64,000 nucleotides of DNA from Rhododendron vialii. Lineage: Eukaryota > Streptophyta > Magnoliopsida > Ericales > Ericaceae. Position 1 is the stretch's first letter, and every line of letters starts with the position of its first letter. Below the pieces are notes generated by a model. The model searched no databases. It was not told the origin of the DNA and saw only the letters and a program-made list of their open reading frames with translations. Below are positions 35,005-45,893 of the stretch, one piece after another. Position numbers and translations under genes: made by a program. The stretch lies in contig NC_080566.1 of NCBI RefSeq assembly GCF_030253575.1, positions 6,767,501 to 6,831,500 of the forward strand, read 5' to 3'.

Positions 35005-35170
35005 TGGGTGCGTATATCACATAGTATCCGCGGTGCATTCGGACCTTTCAATACATTTTTAAATGGTTCGGATTGACATTTTCTTTTATTTTTCTCTTCA
35101 AATTCTAGCCGTCAAAAAATGCAATGGACGATTCGGATGCGCCGAGAGTGCACCATGTAGTACTCACCCG
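35005..35170. mobile_element. Small MITE upstream of F-box copy 3
   Basis: GGGTGCGTATATCACATAGT at the left pairs with the reverse complement of ACCATGTAGTACTCACCC at the right, and CGGTGCATTCGGACC pairs with GGATGCGCCGAGAGTGCACC less exactly. About 165 bp, non-coding, absent from the copy 2 promoter. Confidence 0.65.
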
Positions 35171-35199
35171 GCACTGAAATTTTTTCAGAGAGTCGTTTA

Positions 35200-35385
35200 G
35201 AGTATGTTTGGTCTATTCAAGTCAAGACGGAAAATTGGAGGGACAATCAAGAAGAAATTGGAGAGAAAATTGAACTTGTTTTTTAAACTCTCTCTTTTCT
35301 TTCTCTACAAACTAGAAGGAATTTTTTTTTAAAAATTTCTCTTCCTTCCTCATTTTTCTTTCACAAGTTCCAAACACACTATAAG
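35200..35385. mobile_element. MITE in the promoter of F-box copy 3
   Basis: Counterpart of 29879-30045, with GTTTGGTCTATTCAAGTC at the left, TTCACAAGTTCCAAACACAC at the right, and the shared interior GGGACAATCAAGAAGAAATTG. About 315 bp upstream of the start codon here because of the element at 35005-35170. Confidence 0.55.
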
Positions 35386-35392
35386 GCTTTGT

Positions 35393-35570
35393 TTGGTTCG
35401 GAAAGAAAGCTAGAGGAAAATAAGAAAATAGAGTTATAAATTATTTTTTTTTCCCGGTGCAAGGAAACAAAGTTACAAGAAAGTAAGCATAGTACATTTT
35501 TTCTTACATTTTCCTTCCACTTTCTTTTTTTTCTTTGCCTTTCATTTCCCTAAGTTCCAAACAGACTTAG
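35393..35570. mobile_element. Second MITE upstream of F-box copy 3
   Basis: Starts GTTTGGTTCGGAAAGAAAGC and ends CCCTAAGTTCCAAACAGAC; counterpart of 30278-30453. Confidence 0.6.
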
Positions 35571-36569
35571 TTTAGTGGAGAATAATTGTGGTAGTGCTTC
35601 TTTTTTATGTCATAGATCAATGGTAAATTTAAACCTTTTAACATCAAAGCTAATTGTAATAATTTGCTTGTTTTTAATGAGAAATTCGAAGCTGTATCTG
35701 GCATTATACAGGTATCGGTATATATCGTACTAGTGCTAAAAACGACACCATATCCAATACACTATTCAGATCATTGGTTTTTGTCCTTGGAAAAAAAATA
35801 ATACTGTTTTTGAAAACATTTTTTTGTTGCTTTGAAAAGTAGTTTTGCAAAACATAAATATTTTATTTTCCTATCACTCTCTTGTTTGAGCTGAAAGTCC
35901 AACAGAATATGGAAAGGTACTTAATTGATAAAATTCCACTAACTAAAATAAGTAGAAAGATGAGGCTCCAAAACACCCCCAGACTTTTATTTGGATTATG
36001 AATTAGAATTGTGAATTTTTTGGATTATAATCATAATATTTTATGAATCGGTAAAAGTATTTGGATGACATAGGTAGAATAGATTATGAATCCATGAAAC
36101 TCTTTAGAATATAATTTCAAGAATGGATTATCAGATGTTTGTTTACCATATTGTCCTGAATATTAGGGGTATTTTATTAGAATGCAAAATGAGAACTCAA
36201 AATACTCCTACAGAGAGTTGATTCTCAAATTGCTACTTTACACACTCTGAAGTCTTTTGGCTTGGGGGATTATGATGATACAGTCACAATTTTATTCCTC
36301 CATTTTATTGTTCCCTAACATTTTAATTAATAAAATGCAATTTATTTTAATCACAGGCGAATGGAAATTTTATCAACGATAAGTGTGCATTGGACTCTTC
36401 CCCCTTCCCCTACCCATCTGCAGCTTTTCTCTCATCTCTGTCTCTGGTTAGTGGAACACACCTTAACATTTGATCATTGCCCATTTCTTTTGGTAGGGAG
36501 GGAAAGTTGGCATTTTAGAAGAGCTCATTAAATTATATGTGATGTAAGGAAAAATTATTCATTGCCCCA

Positions 36570-37504
36570 TGTTGGGAGTCTGACCTGCCTAAGGTCTTTC
36601 CATGTGCGTGTAGGCCTAATTCGTTGGGGAGTGTCCGTAGAGTTCACATCATATCACATGGACCCAATATGCATTGAATTGACCCATATTCGCTTAAGGA
36701 AAATTCTGAAATCAGTCCAATGGGCTGACAATAGTATGTGTGTGAATGTGTATTAAAGAGTATAAAAAATAAACAGAAATACATATTTTCCTTACCTTCT
36801 AGTGTGCTTATCGTCAGCCTGACAATAGCAAGACCGTTCACTTAAAGGGCTAAGCCTTGTAAATGGTGAGTCATCCAATTGTCTATTAAAGTTATCTCTT
36901 TTTCTATTTATTCAATGTGGGACTCCATCCTTCACACATATTCCCAGCAATCTCCCCCTCATGTGTGAACCAAGCATTGGGCCTAGCTTCCCCTTGATTC
37001 GATCCACTTGACTTCCCTTTAGCCATGATCTTTTTTACTCTCCAACACCGATTTAACCCTGGACTTCACCACACCCACTCCATCAATCGAGAGCCAACTC
37101 CTTTACTCCATCGAGAGCCTCCATGAAGTGCGTTTTTGCCATCCGCCTGCATCCTTGCTCCATCAAGAGCCCCCTTGGATTTTTCTTGCTCCATCGAGAG
37201 TCTCCGTGCAAGCCCACCAAATCGGTTTGAGTCCGCCCAAAGATCATCAACCGTTGGCTCTGATATCATTTGTTGGGAGTCTGATCCGCCTAAGGTCTTC
37301 CCATGTGCGCGTAGGCCCAATTCGTTGGAGAGTGTCCGCAGAGTCCACATCATATCACATGGACCCAATATACATTGAATTGACCCATATCCACTTAAAA
37401 TGCTAAACTTGTAAATGGTGAGTCATCCAATTGTATATTAAAGTCTAACTCTTTTTATATTTATCTCCGATATGGGACTCCATCCTTCACATATGTTCCC
37501 AACA
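36570..37504 (-). mobile_element. TRIM element with a disrupted LTR
   Basis: LTRs lie at 37271-37504 (234 bp) and 36570-36949 (380 bp). On the minus strand they run TGTTGGGAACATATGTGAAG ... GACTCCCAACA. Next to the right LTR the minus strand reads TGATATCAGAGCC (37256-37268), a degenerate initiator-tRNA-Met primer site. A purine tract TGAGGGGGAGAT adjoins the other LTR. The flanks CCCCA (36565-36569) and CCCTA (37505-37509) are a plausible, slightly decayed target duplication. The interior of about 320 bp has no gag or pol. The left LTR is longer because of an insertion at 36698-36840. Confidence 0.8.
36698..36845. mobile_element. Insertion within the TRIM left LTR
   Basis: About 143 bp absent from the other LTR, bracketed by CTTAA at 36693-36697 and 36841-36845. 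The interior repeats CTGACAATAG twice. No terminal inverted repeat was evident; the type is unknown. Confidence 0.5.
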
Positions 37505-39030
37505 CCCTATAGGCAAAAACACGTGGTACCCCAGCTCCTTTTTCTACCACACATTTGTGACGCATATGTGTCCTTGCCCATTGAGCACTTAATAATCTCT
37601 CGTGATTTAAGTCTTCTTTTTTCCATTTTTCACAAATCGTTTAGACTTGAGGTCGCTTCAACGCACCCTATATGTTGATGAGAGCATCTCTAGTGGTTGA
37701 GTTAAGGACATAGTTTTGTCATAAATTAACTGACATGGCAGGGATAATCAACAACTTCTAGTTTTTGACACGAAAGTAAATTCTATCCACCATGGGAGGA
37801 AATTCCATGATTTCCACCACCACTTATGAGCCCTACAAAACTATTTTTGTTATAATTTGAATCGTTTATATTGTAGGTAAGTAGAGTAGTATATTCATAA
37901 AAACAATCAATTTAATTGGATATCGATAGGTATAGCAAAACTTGAATTTTTGTTTATAGAATGAATGGTCATAGATTTTGAAGTTAAACTATACATGACT
38001 GTTCATTTCCTAAATCGAAATTCGATTTTTAATATACCCATTAATGTCCGATCAAGCTCATTTTTTGAGTGAATATACTATTCTGCAGGCCCTATAAGAT
38101 GAACGGTTCAGATTATAATATAAAATGCCCAATGAAGCCCATAATGGATTGTGATGGAAAACAAAAAGTTTCCTCCACAGGTGAAAAGAATTTTTATATT
38201 GACCCCAAAGACAACCATGCAGCAGCTTAGCTATCACTTTGGGAATCCCACCTTTTGTATAGTTCTTAGCCAAAATAGCTATGCACTGTACACAAGTCAT
38301 GTAATTTTTTTTTTTTTTTTTTGGGCATTTCTCTCTAGCAATGCATTGTTTATTATTTTTCTGGGAATGAAATACTAATATTTTAATTGAGAATATGTAA
38401 AATAGATAGTATTGATATAATATTGAAAGGGATGTGAATAGGTAAAAGAAAAAATGTACACTGTTCATTAGGATTTTTGGCTATCAACCGATAAACTTGC
38501 TCTAATTCTACCACTACAACACTCATCTTCTCTCAAAATTAATACATTCCTAACACACAAAATTGGGACCCATTTTTTACACTCTGTCATATAGCAAACA
38601 CTAAAACACCCACACCACTAGAGATGCTCTGGGAATCAAATCAAGCACCACCCTACTTTTTGATTATCTACTTTTTTTTCCCTTGTGCGGGCGAGCTTAT
38701 GCCCTCCTCAATTAATTTGTCATTTGGTCCGGTCAAAGGCTAGTCATCTACTTCATGACTAGAGAATTCATGAAAAATTAATTTCTTGCAGTCTAATCTC
38801 AAGAATTGATCCTGTCAATTGTGTGGATAGCAAATCCACCAACTGATTGGACTAACCCTCAGGGATTTTGATTATTCACTTGACATATATATTAACATCA
38901 CGAAGTCGGATAAATAAAGCAGTCCAAAAGAAGGCTCTTACTTTCTTATCCGAATTCAATAGTACTGTATATATACATGTATCTATCTTCTACACATCAT
39001 CCGTTATGTTCATCGTTCTTGTGTGAAATG
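37505..39030. other. Intergenic, nothing recognised
   Basis: AT-rich sequence with homopolymer T at about 38306-38321. No supported gene, RNA or repeat was seen between the TRIM element and the GT29 pseudogene. Confidence 0.4.
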
Positions 39031-40252
39031 TCATTGATAGATTACCACAGGAGGAAACTTGAACTTGTCCGAGACGAACTGTATTACCTCCGGCCGATCG
39101 ACCAAATCATGGTAAAGATCGTACTCCGCTTCATATTCATGGCAGCGCAGCTCAGCCTTTTGATTCGTATCGTAATGGTGCTTAGACGAGTTCGACTTCC
39201 CGAACCCGAAAACACTAACCTGTCACAAATCCCCACCGAAAGCATAACAGCTTGCATGCCCGAAGAGTAATGGAAATAATAGGAGTCGTGGGCCGATCGC
39301 CAATCGGCCAGCCACTGATCCAACGACTTGGTCTCCGCCGTGGCCTCCTCCGCGAACCGCTTCAGCGAATAGTACTTGACGATCCGGGCGCACAACAGAT
39401 CGAACCGCGCATCGGTGACCACGAGAGGGGTCTTGTGAGATGATTTGCACTGGGTGTGATCGAGGAAGTGGATGGGTTGGCAAATGTACTCGACAATGGG
39501 GACATTTTCGCCGTATGGATGGCAGAAACATCCTTCTTTTGCAGCACAAGAGTGCAGGATATGGCTGTTGAGGAACGAGAGCGTTGTCTTCGAACCCACA
39601 TGGCGCTCGAATCCACCGGTCCGGGCGTTGTTCAACCGGATCACCATCTCGTGGCTGTCGATCAAGTCACCGTATTCGCTCCGCAGCAAAATCCCGCTGC
39701 TACCCACTACAGCACAAGACGAATACCGTCTCTCTAGTTACCAAAAAAAAAATACCGTCTCTCTGTGCTCACTTGAGAGTCGTTCTGATCGATCGGAACT
39801 TTAACTAGATTGACCAAACCCGACATGATGTCCGGCTCGAACCGCATGTTCTGCCACCAACCGTGCAAGTTTTTCCTGAACCCTATCCACAGCGGGTAAA
39901 ACTCGGGCGACTGGATGTTTACCGGAATGACCCTGTACGACTTAGATCGCACGTCCCGAACTATATACCTACGGGGGGACAGAAACGTCCTCTTCCTCCC
40001 CGGGTTATAGAAATTCCCTGCCATCTGCTGCTCGATTTCCTGCTTCCACTGCTCTTCCACCAAGTCAACCGCCGCGTATTTCAGCAGCAGCGTCTCATTC
40101 AACTCCGCCGCAGACATATTTCATGATGCACCGCCGTCGTTTTGGAGCTGAAACGGGATAAATCCGCTGTGAAACGTGACCCGGCAGCTCAGGGTGACCG
40201 CCACCACAACCAGCAGCAACATACCGAACAAAGGCTTCACTCTCCCCTTCAT
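39031..40252 (-). pseudogene. GT29 sialyltransferase-like gene, three disruptions
   Basis: Plant GT29 proteins (SIA1/MGP2, SIA2/GALT29A) are Golgi type II enzymes; one is reported to act on arabinogalactan side chains. Reading from the ATG at 40252: MKGRVKPLFGMLLLVVVAVT gives the membrane anchor. A TGA then interrupts at 40120-40122, just before NMSAAELNETLL. After VSTERRY, an extra 29 nt near 39722-39756 shift the frame before CAVVGSSGILL. The L-type sialylmotif (SEYGDLIDSHEMVIRLNN) and S-type motif (YYFHYSSGMQAVMLSVGICD) remain. A single-base loss near 39216 then shifts frame ahead of KHHYDTNQKAELRCHEYEAE, and homology runs to a TGA at 39031. With three lesions in one intronless copy, loss of function is likely. 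Assembly error is the alternative for each single lesion. Confidence 0.85.
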
Positions 40253-40980
40253 TAGAGCCGAGTGTTCTATAACTTTTCTTTTTGAAATGAGTTTTCTATG
40301 ACTAATGGCCAGAAACCGCGCAGTCTAGAGCAGTCAAAGAACGAACCAAACCAAACCAAACGATTGTTCAAAAAATGGCTATTCCTCGCAGGCGTTTTCC
40401 TTGTGATCGATGCAGCCGAACCCTATCAATTAGGATTTCAAGACGCAGCAAGCAACACATATCATGCAAGGAATAATAGACTTGCATCGCGACATGGGGG
40501 GCGGATAGATGTGGTTAATGGGGATATTACAGGTATTGTTACCAGGACCGGCCCCGACATTTGGATTGTCACTGTAGGTTAATATATATATATAGGAGGA
40601 TCGATGTTCTTGGCGTGTGGAATTCGTAAACCGAGGTATAATGCCAGCGAGTGCCGATCTAGGGAACAAATGGGATATAGGATTAATGAACTAATTAAAA
40701 TCATGAATATTATAGTAGATGAATATACCGGTTCATTTTTTTAATTTTTTTTTCCTATACATTCTTATGTAGCTACTTATGTGGAGAAGTGAGATATGAG
40801 GTTGGACTTATTATGTGCAGGAGAGAGAGGAAGAGCATCTCTAATGCACCCTCCATTCTTCCATATTTTACTCTTCCAAAAAGGTGCAAGAAAGTGTTTT
40901 GGAAGAGTAAAAGATGGAGAGATTGAGGAATGAAGAGTGCATCGGAGATGCAGAGAGGTGAGTAGTGGGCGGGAGTAATT
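40253..40980. other. Intergenic, nothing recognised
   Basis: Region 5' of the GT29 pseudogene. It includes a short TATATATATA tract near 40584 and AT-rich DNA. I see no gene or repeat in it. Confidence 0.35.
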
Positions 40981-40984
40981 ATTC

Positions 40985-41133
40985 ACTAGTCCGGGAGCAC
41001 CGTTACATGGTGCTTTGGACCATTCCAGAACTACACATTTTCGCGAGGTCAATACATTTTGTCGTGGATTTCACGAGAATGTGTAGTTGCGGAGTAGTTC
41101 GGAGCACCATGTGACGGTGTTCCCAAACTACTG
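40985..41133. mobile_element. Small foldback MITE
   Basis: AGTCCGGGAGCACCGTTACA, then TGGTGCTTTGGACC, pairs with the reverse complement of GGAGCACCATGTGACGGTGT, then TCCCAAACT. Inner arms ACTACACATTTTCGCGAG and ACGAGAATGTGTAGT also pair. About 150 bp, non-coding; the flanks CTAGT and CTACT may be a decayed target duplication. Confidence 0.75.
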
Positions 41134-41559
41134 AACAAATTCACGAAGTGAACTTGACTGGACCGGACCTGCTCGTTACAATTCTTCTAGTGAAAACACA
41201 TGCGCCTATATAATTAAGTGGTGATGAAAACACTACTATATATATACTACTATATAATAAAATTACAGGAGGCATATACAGGTACAAATTTTGGAATAAG
41301 ATACTACTAATACTTTAAAAAGGGGAATTTGATCGCCTGTTGCTCGTTCTCGTAAACGAAGCGTATACAATACAATTTTTTTCCCCTCGGTGGAAGTCAG
41401 CATTGTTAATTGTAATTAGTGAAATTTGAACCTCTATTAAGTGCATGGAAGTATATATAGGGCATCTACCTCATAGCTAACACTCCACTTGCTATAAGAT
41501 AGAACGGAAATAATTTTTTAAAAGAAATGATTTTTACGCCTCTTTTATAAAAGAGAGCT

Positions 41560-41940
41560 GCTACCGCCTACCGGTACAATAACTGCTTTACAAACAGCGC
41601 ACACAGCGCTTTTTTTAGCCCGTCTCGCGTCCAAAAATGATAATCGAAACCGCTCATTTTGTTTAAAATATTTGGGGTATCCATAAAAAATCAGCTCCAT
41701 CCAATATTGCTAAGGGCATTTACGAGTATTCAATTTTGCTTCAAAATTTAGGCTAGCAAATATATATGGACATTTCGTAAGCGCCCTTAACGATATCGGA
41801 TGGAGTTGATTTTTTTTACGGGGACCCTAAACAATATATTTTGAACAAAATGAGTGGCTTCAATTATCTATTTTGGACCCGAGAAGGGTCCAAAAGTGCG
41901 TTGTATGCACTGTCTGTACAATAACTGTTGTACCAGTAGC
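41560..41940. mobile_element. Foldback MITE (about 380 bp)
   Basis: GCTACCGCCTACCGGTACAA at the left pairs with TTGTACCAGTAGC at the right. AATCGAAACCGCTCATTTTG pairs with CAAAATGAGTGGCTTCAATT, and CAGCTCCATCCAATATTGCT pairs with CGATATCGGATGGAGTTG. The arms extend over more than 130 bp. Non-coding. Confidence 0.8.
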
Positions 41941-43260
41941 ATTTTTGTTTATAAAAAGGATTTTAAAATTTATTTTTTGTGTGCTTTGAAAATTATGCAA
42001 GGTGTAATTTAAAGCACGGGAGGCAGATTATGAGTTGGAAATTGCATCATGATCAATTGATCATAAACACGTACACTTGAATACAAATGGTCCAAGTTGA
42101 ACCGTACATCTGTAGAGAAGCCAAATTCAAAAGTTTCTCGCAAAAAAGTCCTATATAAACTACCTAAAGAGAGCTCGGGATTGCTGACAACCCAACCCCA
42201 GTGAACCTAGCTAAATTTCAACTGCAGGGTTTGGGTCAACTGGTGTAAGCTCTAGTACTCTATAAACTCTCTATTTCAAGAAACAAGAATAACTCCCTTA
42301 CGGAGTTTTTCGTAAATTGAGTTTACGGAAGCTCAATTTCGCGCGTTTAAAGTGTTTTTGGATGGTCTGAATTGAAAATCAATTTTGACCGATAAAAATT
42401 ACTAATTGTTACCGGTCAAAATTGAAAATTAATCTCAACCATTGATTACGTGAATGAACGGACGAGATTGTGCGAAGCCATGAAAAACTTATTCACGGCT
42501 CTTCTGTGAATAAGTTTCCCTCTTCGAGAAAATAGAAAACTACGGTTGGATTACTTCTCTGTTAAGTAGTATTCTGTACCTCAACCTGTAAGCCCGTTTT
42601 AGCTTTTTGTTTTTGAAGCAATACGCCCTCCAATGCCTTTTGACTTCTTTATTGGAGTACTAGCTTGTAATTTACTCGTGCAAAATTATTTGCCGTGCCA
42701 TGCCTTGCCTAACCGGCAACATGCCATCATTGTGCCATGTCATACCTTGCTCAGTGACAAGGCTAAACCCGTCAAAAGAGTATGCCGTTTTCAATGTTCT
42801 TTTCAAGCATTACCCACGGGACTTGAAAGCACGATGAACTGAAGCCAAACGGCCGAGGAAATCTAGTTTTTGCTTTGTAGAGCCATGTCATGCCTTGCAT
42901 TGCCCTGTGACAAGCAATTGGCTTGCTATGCCTTGGCTACCAGCCGTTACCCCTATATAGTTTTTGACTGTTTCATTGTGCTAAAATCCCAAATAAATTA
43001 AATCTGAAGGTGTGTTCCACTAACAAGAATAAGTAATTATTATTTGAAAAATAAATACTTATTATTTTTTATATTAAAGGTAATGTATTGTAAGAGAATG
43101 ACTTGTCTCATAAAATGAAAAATAAGTACTTAAAAAATAAGAACCTTAGCAGAACAGGGTTGATCAGTTATTAAGCTATATGTTTGGAAGCTGCAAATTG
43201 AACTACAAACTATATTTGTACCTAAGAACTGCACGAAATTCTGGAATGAAAACATCAAAT
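41941..43260. other. Intergenic, nothing recognised
   Basis: AT-rich intergenic DNA between two foldback elements. Around 42640-42930 there are repeated ATGCC/TGCCATGCC-type words, but no array or gene that I can support. Confidence 0.35.
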
Positions 43261-43665
43261 CAAGGTTCTGAATATCGTACCGGCAAGAGTACCGGTTTTC
43301 TTATTAGTATGGTACGTACCGGTACCGGTGAGATACTGGATACCGTTTCGGATTGATTGCTATTAGTGTTATTTTCCTATCTAAAAGAATTTATAGTACT
43401 CCTTTTTAAAACAAAAAAAATAAAAAATATTCTGGTATTTGTCTGGTACCGTCCAGTATTGTCCGGTACTTGAAGAAAAAAATAAATTTAAAAGTAAACC
43501 GGTACTGACCGGTATCTCCGGTACTGTCCGGTATTGGCCGGTACTGGCCGGCAATGACCGGTATGTGAGCCGAAACGGAATTAGAGGTGTAGGATACCGA
43601 ATATGAACAATACCGATACATACCGGTCTGTACCGGCCGGTACGCTATGGGATTCATAACCTTGG
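43261..43665. mobile_element. CCGGTAC-rich inverted-repeat element
   Basis: CAAGGTTCTGAATATCGTACCGG at the left is matched by the reverse complement of the right end (CCGGTACGCTATGGGATTCA, then TAACCTTG). ATCAAA precedes the left end and follows the right end, a likely target duplication. The interior carries many CCGGTAC / GTACCGG words, about 15 in 400 bp, on both strands. Non-coding. Confidence 0.65.
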
Positions 43666-44129
43666 ATCAAACTTAGATAACTCGAAACAGAGATTAAGCG
43701 CCCAATCAAATAGGATGAATGATTGTGCGGTTCGTAGATTTATATTTTCTTTTTTCTTTTTTGAAAGGGTATTCCTATTTTCTTTATTGCCCTGTTTTCA
43801 CGGATTGATTACGACAGCGCAAAGCTCTTAGATTGTGTTTGACAAAAGAATAAAATGGTCATTCTTACCCCTTGGCCACCCCTTGTCTTAGCATGCCGTG
43901 AGCAATGCCTTAGCCACTCCTTGTCTAGGCATCCCCGAGGCCCCGCCTACGTCTCCGGACTCCCTAACATTGCCGTTATCCACCACATTCCTACGAACCG
44001 CCCATGTCACCGCGATCTGGAACTAAGGCACCATGGCATAAATTGGTGAATGATGTACTCTTTTTCTTAACAAACTAAACATTGGGATAAATGATTTCAA
44101 TGGATTATCATTCCACTTTAATCCACTTC

Positions 44130-44860
44130 ATCCCACTTAAAGGCATAGCCAATACACAAACATCACTACTTGCTAAGTGGTGGAGGAGGAGATGTAGCAA
44201 GGCCAAGGATTCCCCTTGGCTGAAAGTCATTAGAGGAAAGTATGGATTGGATCTAAATTGCTGGCTCCCTTACTTATATGGAACTAGGGCTGATAAACGA
44301 ACCAAGCTACTCGAGTCTGAGCTCGTGTTTGTTCATTAAAAACTTGTTCAAAATTGGTTTGTTACATAAACAAACCAAGCTTGAACATTTTTTTGAAGCT
44401 CATTAAGATTTCAAGCTAAGCTTGAACAAGCTACTACTGGCTTGTTCGGCTTATTGTGTCTAAAAAAAACATCCAAGCTATTTGAGATCGGCTTGTGTTT
44501 GGCTTGACTAAGCTTGTTTGTGATTAGCTCATCTTACAAACAAGCTAAACTTGAACATATTTTTAAATCTCGTTAAGTTATCAAGCCGAACTAGATCAAC
44601 TACCTACTTGACTCGTTTGGCTTGTTCTATCACCCCTACATGAAACAGGATCGGTATAAAATATATGGACGGACATTTGCTCACTTGGGAATCCATCTTC
44701 ATGCCTTGGATACCTAATCCAAGAGGGCTTTAGGAATTAGGATGCAGGTAACATGAGGGGAGATCTTGATGCCGGAACTTGGGAGCTTCAATTCAGGAGA
44801 AGGTTGTTTGTGTGGGAGAATCAACAATTAATGGAGAATCTAAGAATAAGTCAATTGAAG
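44130..44860 (+). pseudogene. LINE ORF2 C-terminal relic split by a DNA transposon
   Basis: The frame at 44150-44280 reads TSLLAKWWRRR, then SPWLKVIRGKYGLDLNCW, the segment that follows the reverse transcriptase in plant L1-type ORF2 (LLAKW...W..VI..KYG). After an insertion (44285-44640), a second piece reads RGDLDAGTWELQFRRRLFVW (44756 on), the later W.L.FRR.L..WE block. Stops occur between these pieces, so the copy is dead. Confidence 0.7.
44285..44640. mobile_element. hAT-like non-autonomous element inside the LINE relic
   Basis: Starts TAGGGCTGATAAACGAACC and ends TTGGCTTGTTCTATCACCCC, weathered inverted ends, with internal repeats of AAGCTTGAACA type. It interrupts the LINE frame; flanking ATGGAAC and ATGAAAC suggest an 8 bp-type hAT target duplication. 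Related to 25200-25646. Confidence 0.6.
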
Positions 44861-45274
44861 AATCGACAATTGGAGGTTAACTATGATAGGTACCTAAGTC
44901 AAAAATTCACAAACAGAATTTTTGAGCTTCCGTACGGCGACGGTGAAGGCATCTTGCGAGGACGGCTACAACAGAAACAAGCTTCACCTTTATCAAGAAG
45001 ATCATGGTTCTATAGCCACCTCTACAAGCTTCACCAAATCGGTTTTTTGTTTCTTGAGGCTTTTTTTTGTTTTGTTTTTATTTCTTGCATTTCTTGGACT
45101 CATGAGTCCTTTGCACTAGTTGGTATTGACGTTGTGCCTGTTCAATACATCAAACATTAAAATGAAAGGTATCAAATATATGCATCAAACATCAAAATGA
45201 CAGGTATCATATAGCACTAAGCCTACCATCAAACAATACTTCAACAATCTAAGATTCCATGAATATGTACATTA

Positions 45275-45556
45275 TAGCACAATTCTGCTTGAATGAGCCT
45301 AATTCTGTTTGTCTGGGGAAGATCAGGATTATGGTGGAAGACATCAAGGTTTGGGCATCTACGAGGAGTTGGTCTTTCTCCTAGTGCTGCCGTGAGAACA
45401 ACAAGGCAGCCCATTGGCTCGCCTCTAGTAGTCAGAATAGGAGTTTTCTTTGTCATCCAAGTTGTTTTCTGCCTGGTTTAGATGCTCTCATTGTTAGAGA
45501 TTTGTCGTTTTAGTTTCTTTTCTTGTATCGCTTGATCACCTCAAAAAAAAAAAAAA
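45275..45556 (+). pseudogene. LINE 3' fragment, second copy
   Basis: Translation includes VEDIKVWASTRSWSFS, then a TAG where the other copy has W, then CCRENNKAAHWLASSSQN. It is followed by CTTGTATCGCTTGATCACCT and an A-run. Paralogue of 31843-32195, with a shorter 5' end. Confidence 0.7.
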
Positions 45557-45796
45557 ACTCATAATAGTGCAACAATCTGAGATTCCATAAATCCGACACA
45601 GGAAACTAAAAACATAGAATAAGCAAAAATATGAAGTTAACAAATACACCTCAGTAATGGTACGTAGACCAGGAAAAACTGTGTTGTTAATGGTTAGAAA
45701 CAAATGCAGCATTAATTTCGTAAAGTGAATTAGACGGAAAAAAACACCCAACTATTTTCAAATACAAAAAAAAAAATATTGTGTAACAAGAAAATA

Positions 45797-45893
45797 GGTT
45801 CCCGTTCATTCCCTACAGGTGGGCGGTGAGATCGGTCCCTCAGGATTGGTCGAGATGCGCGTACGCTGGTCCGAACACTTGAGTCATTAAAAA
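45797..45893 (+). mobile_element. 5'-truncated SINE, second copy
   Basis: Tail module GAGATCGGTCCCTCAGGATT plus GAGATGCGCGTACGCTGGTC, an A-run, and flanks AACAAGAAAATA and AACAAGGAAACA. Same insertion site as 32451-32547, so it was duplicated with the flank. Confidence 0.7.

Noticed and set aside
39719-39756. A 38 nt GT..AG segment in the GT29 gene that might be an intron
   Set aside because: Far below the minimum plant intron size, and the direct repeat plus A-run explains the extra bases as an insertion.
42640-42930. Repeated TGCCATGCC-like words that might be a repeat array or CRISPR-like structure
   Set aside because: Spacing is irregular, words are degenerate, and the DNA is clearly plant nuclear; no CRISPR is expected or seen.
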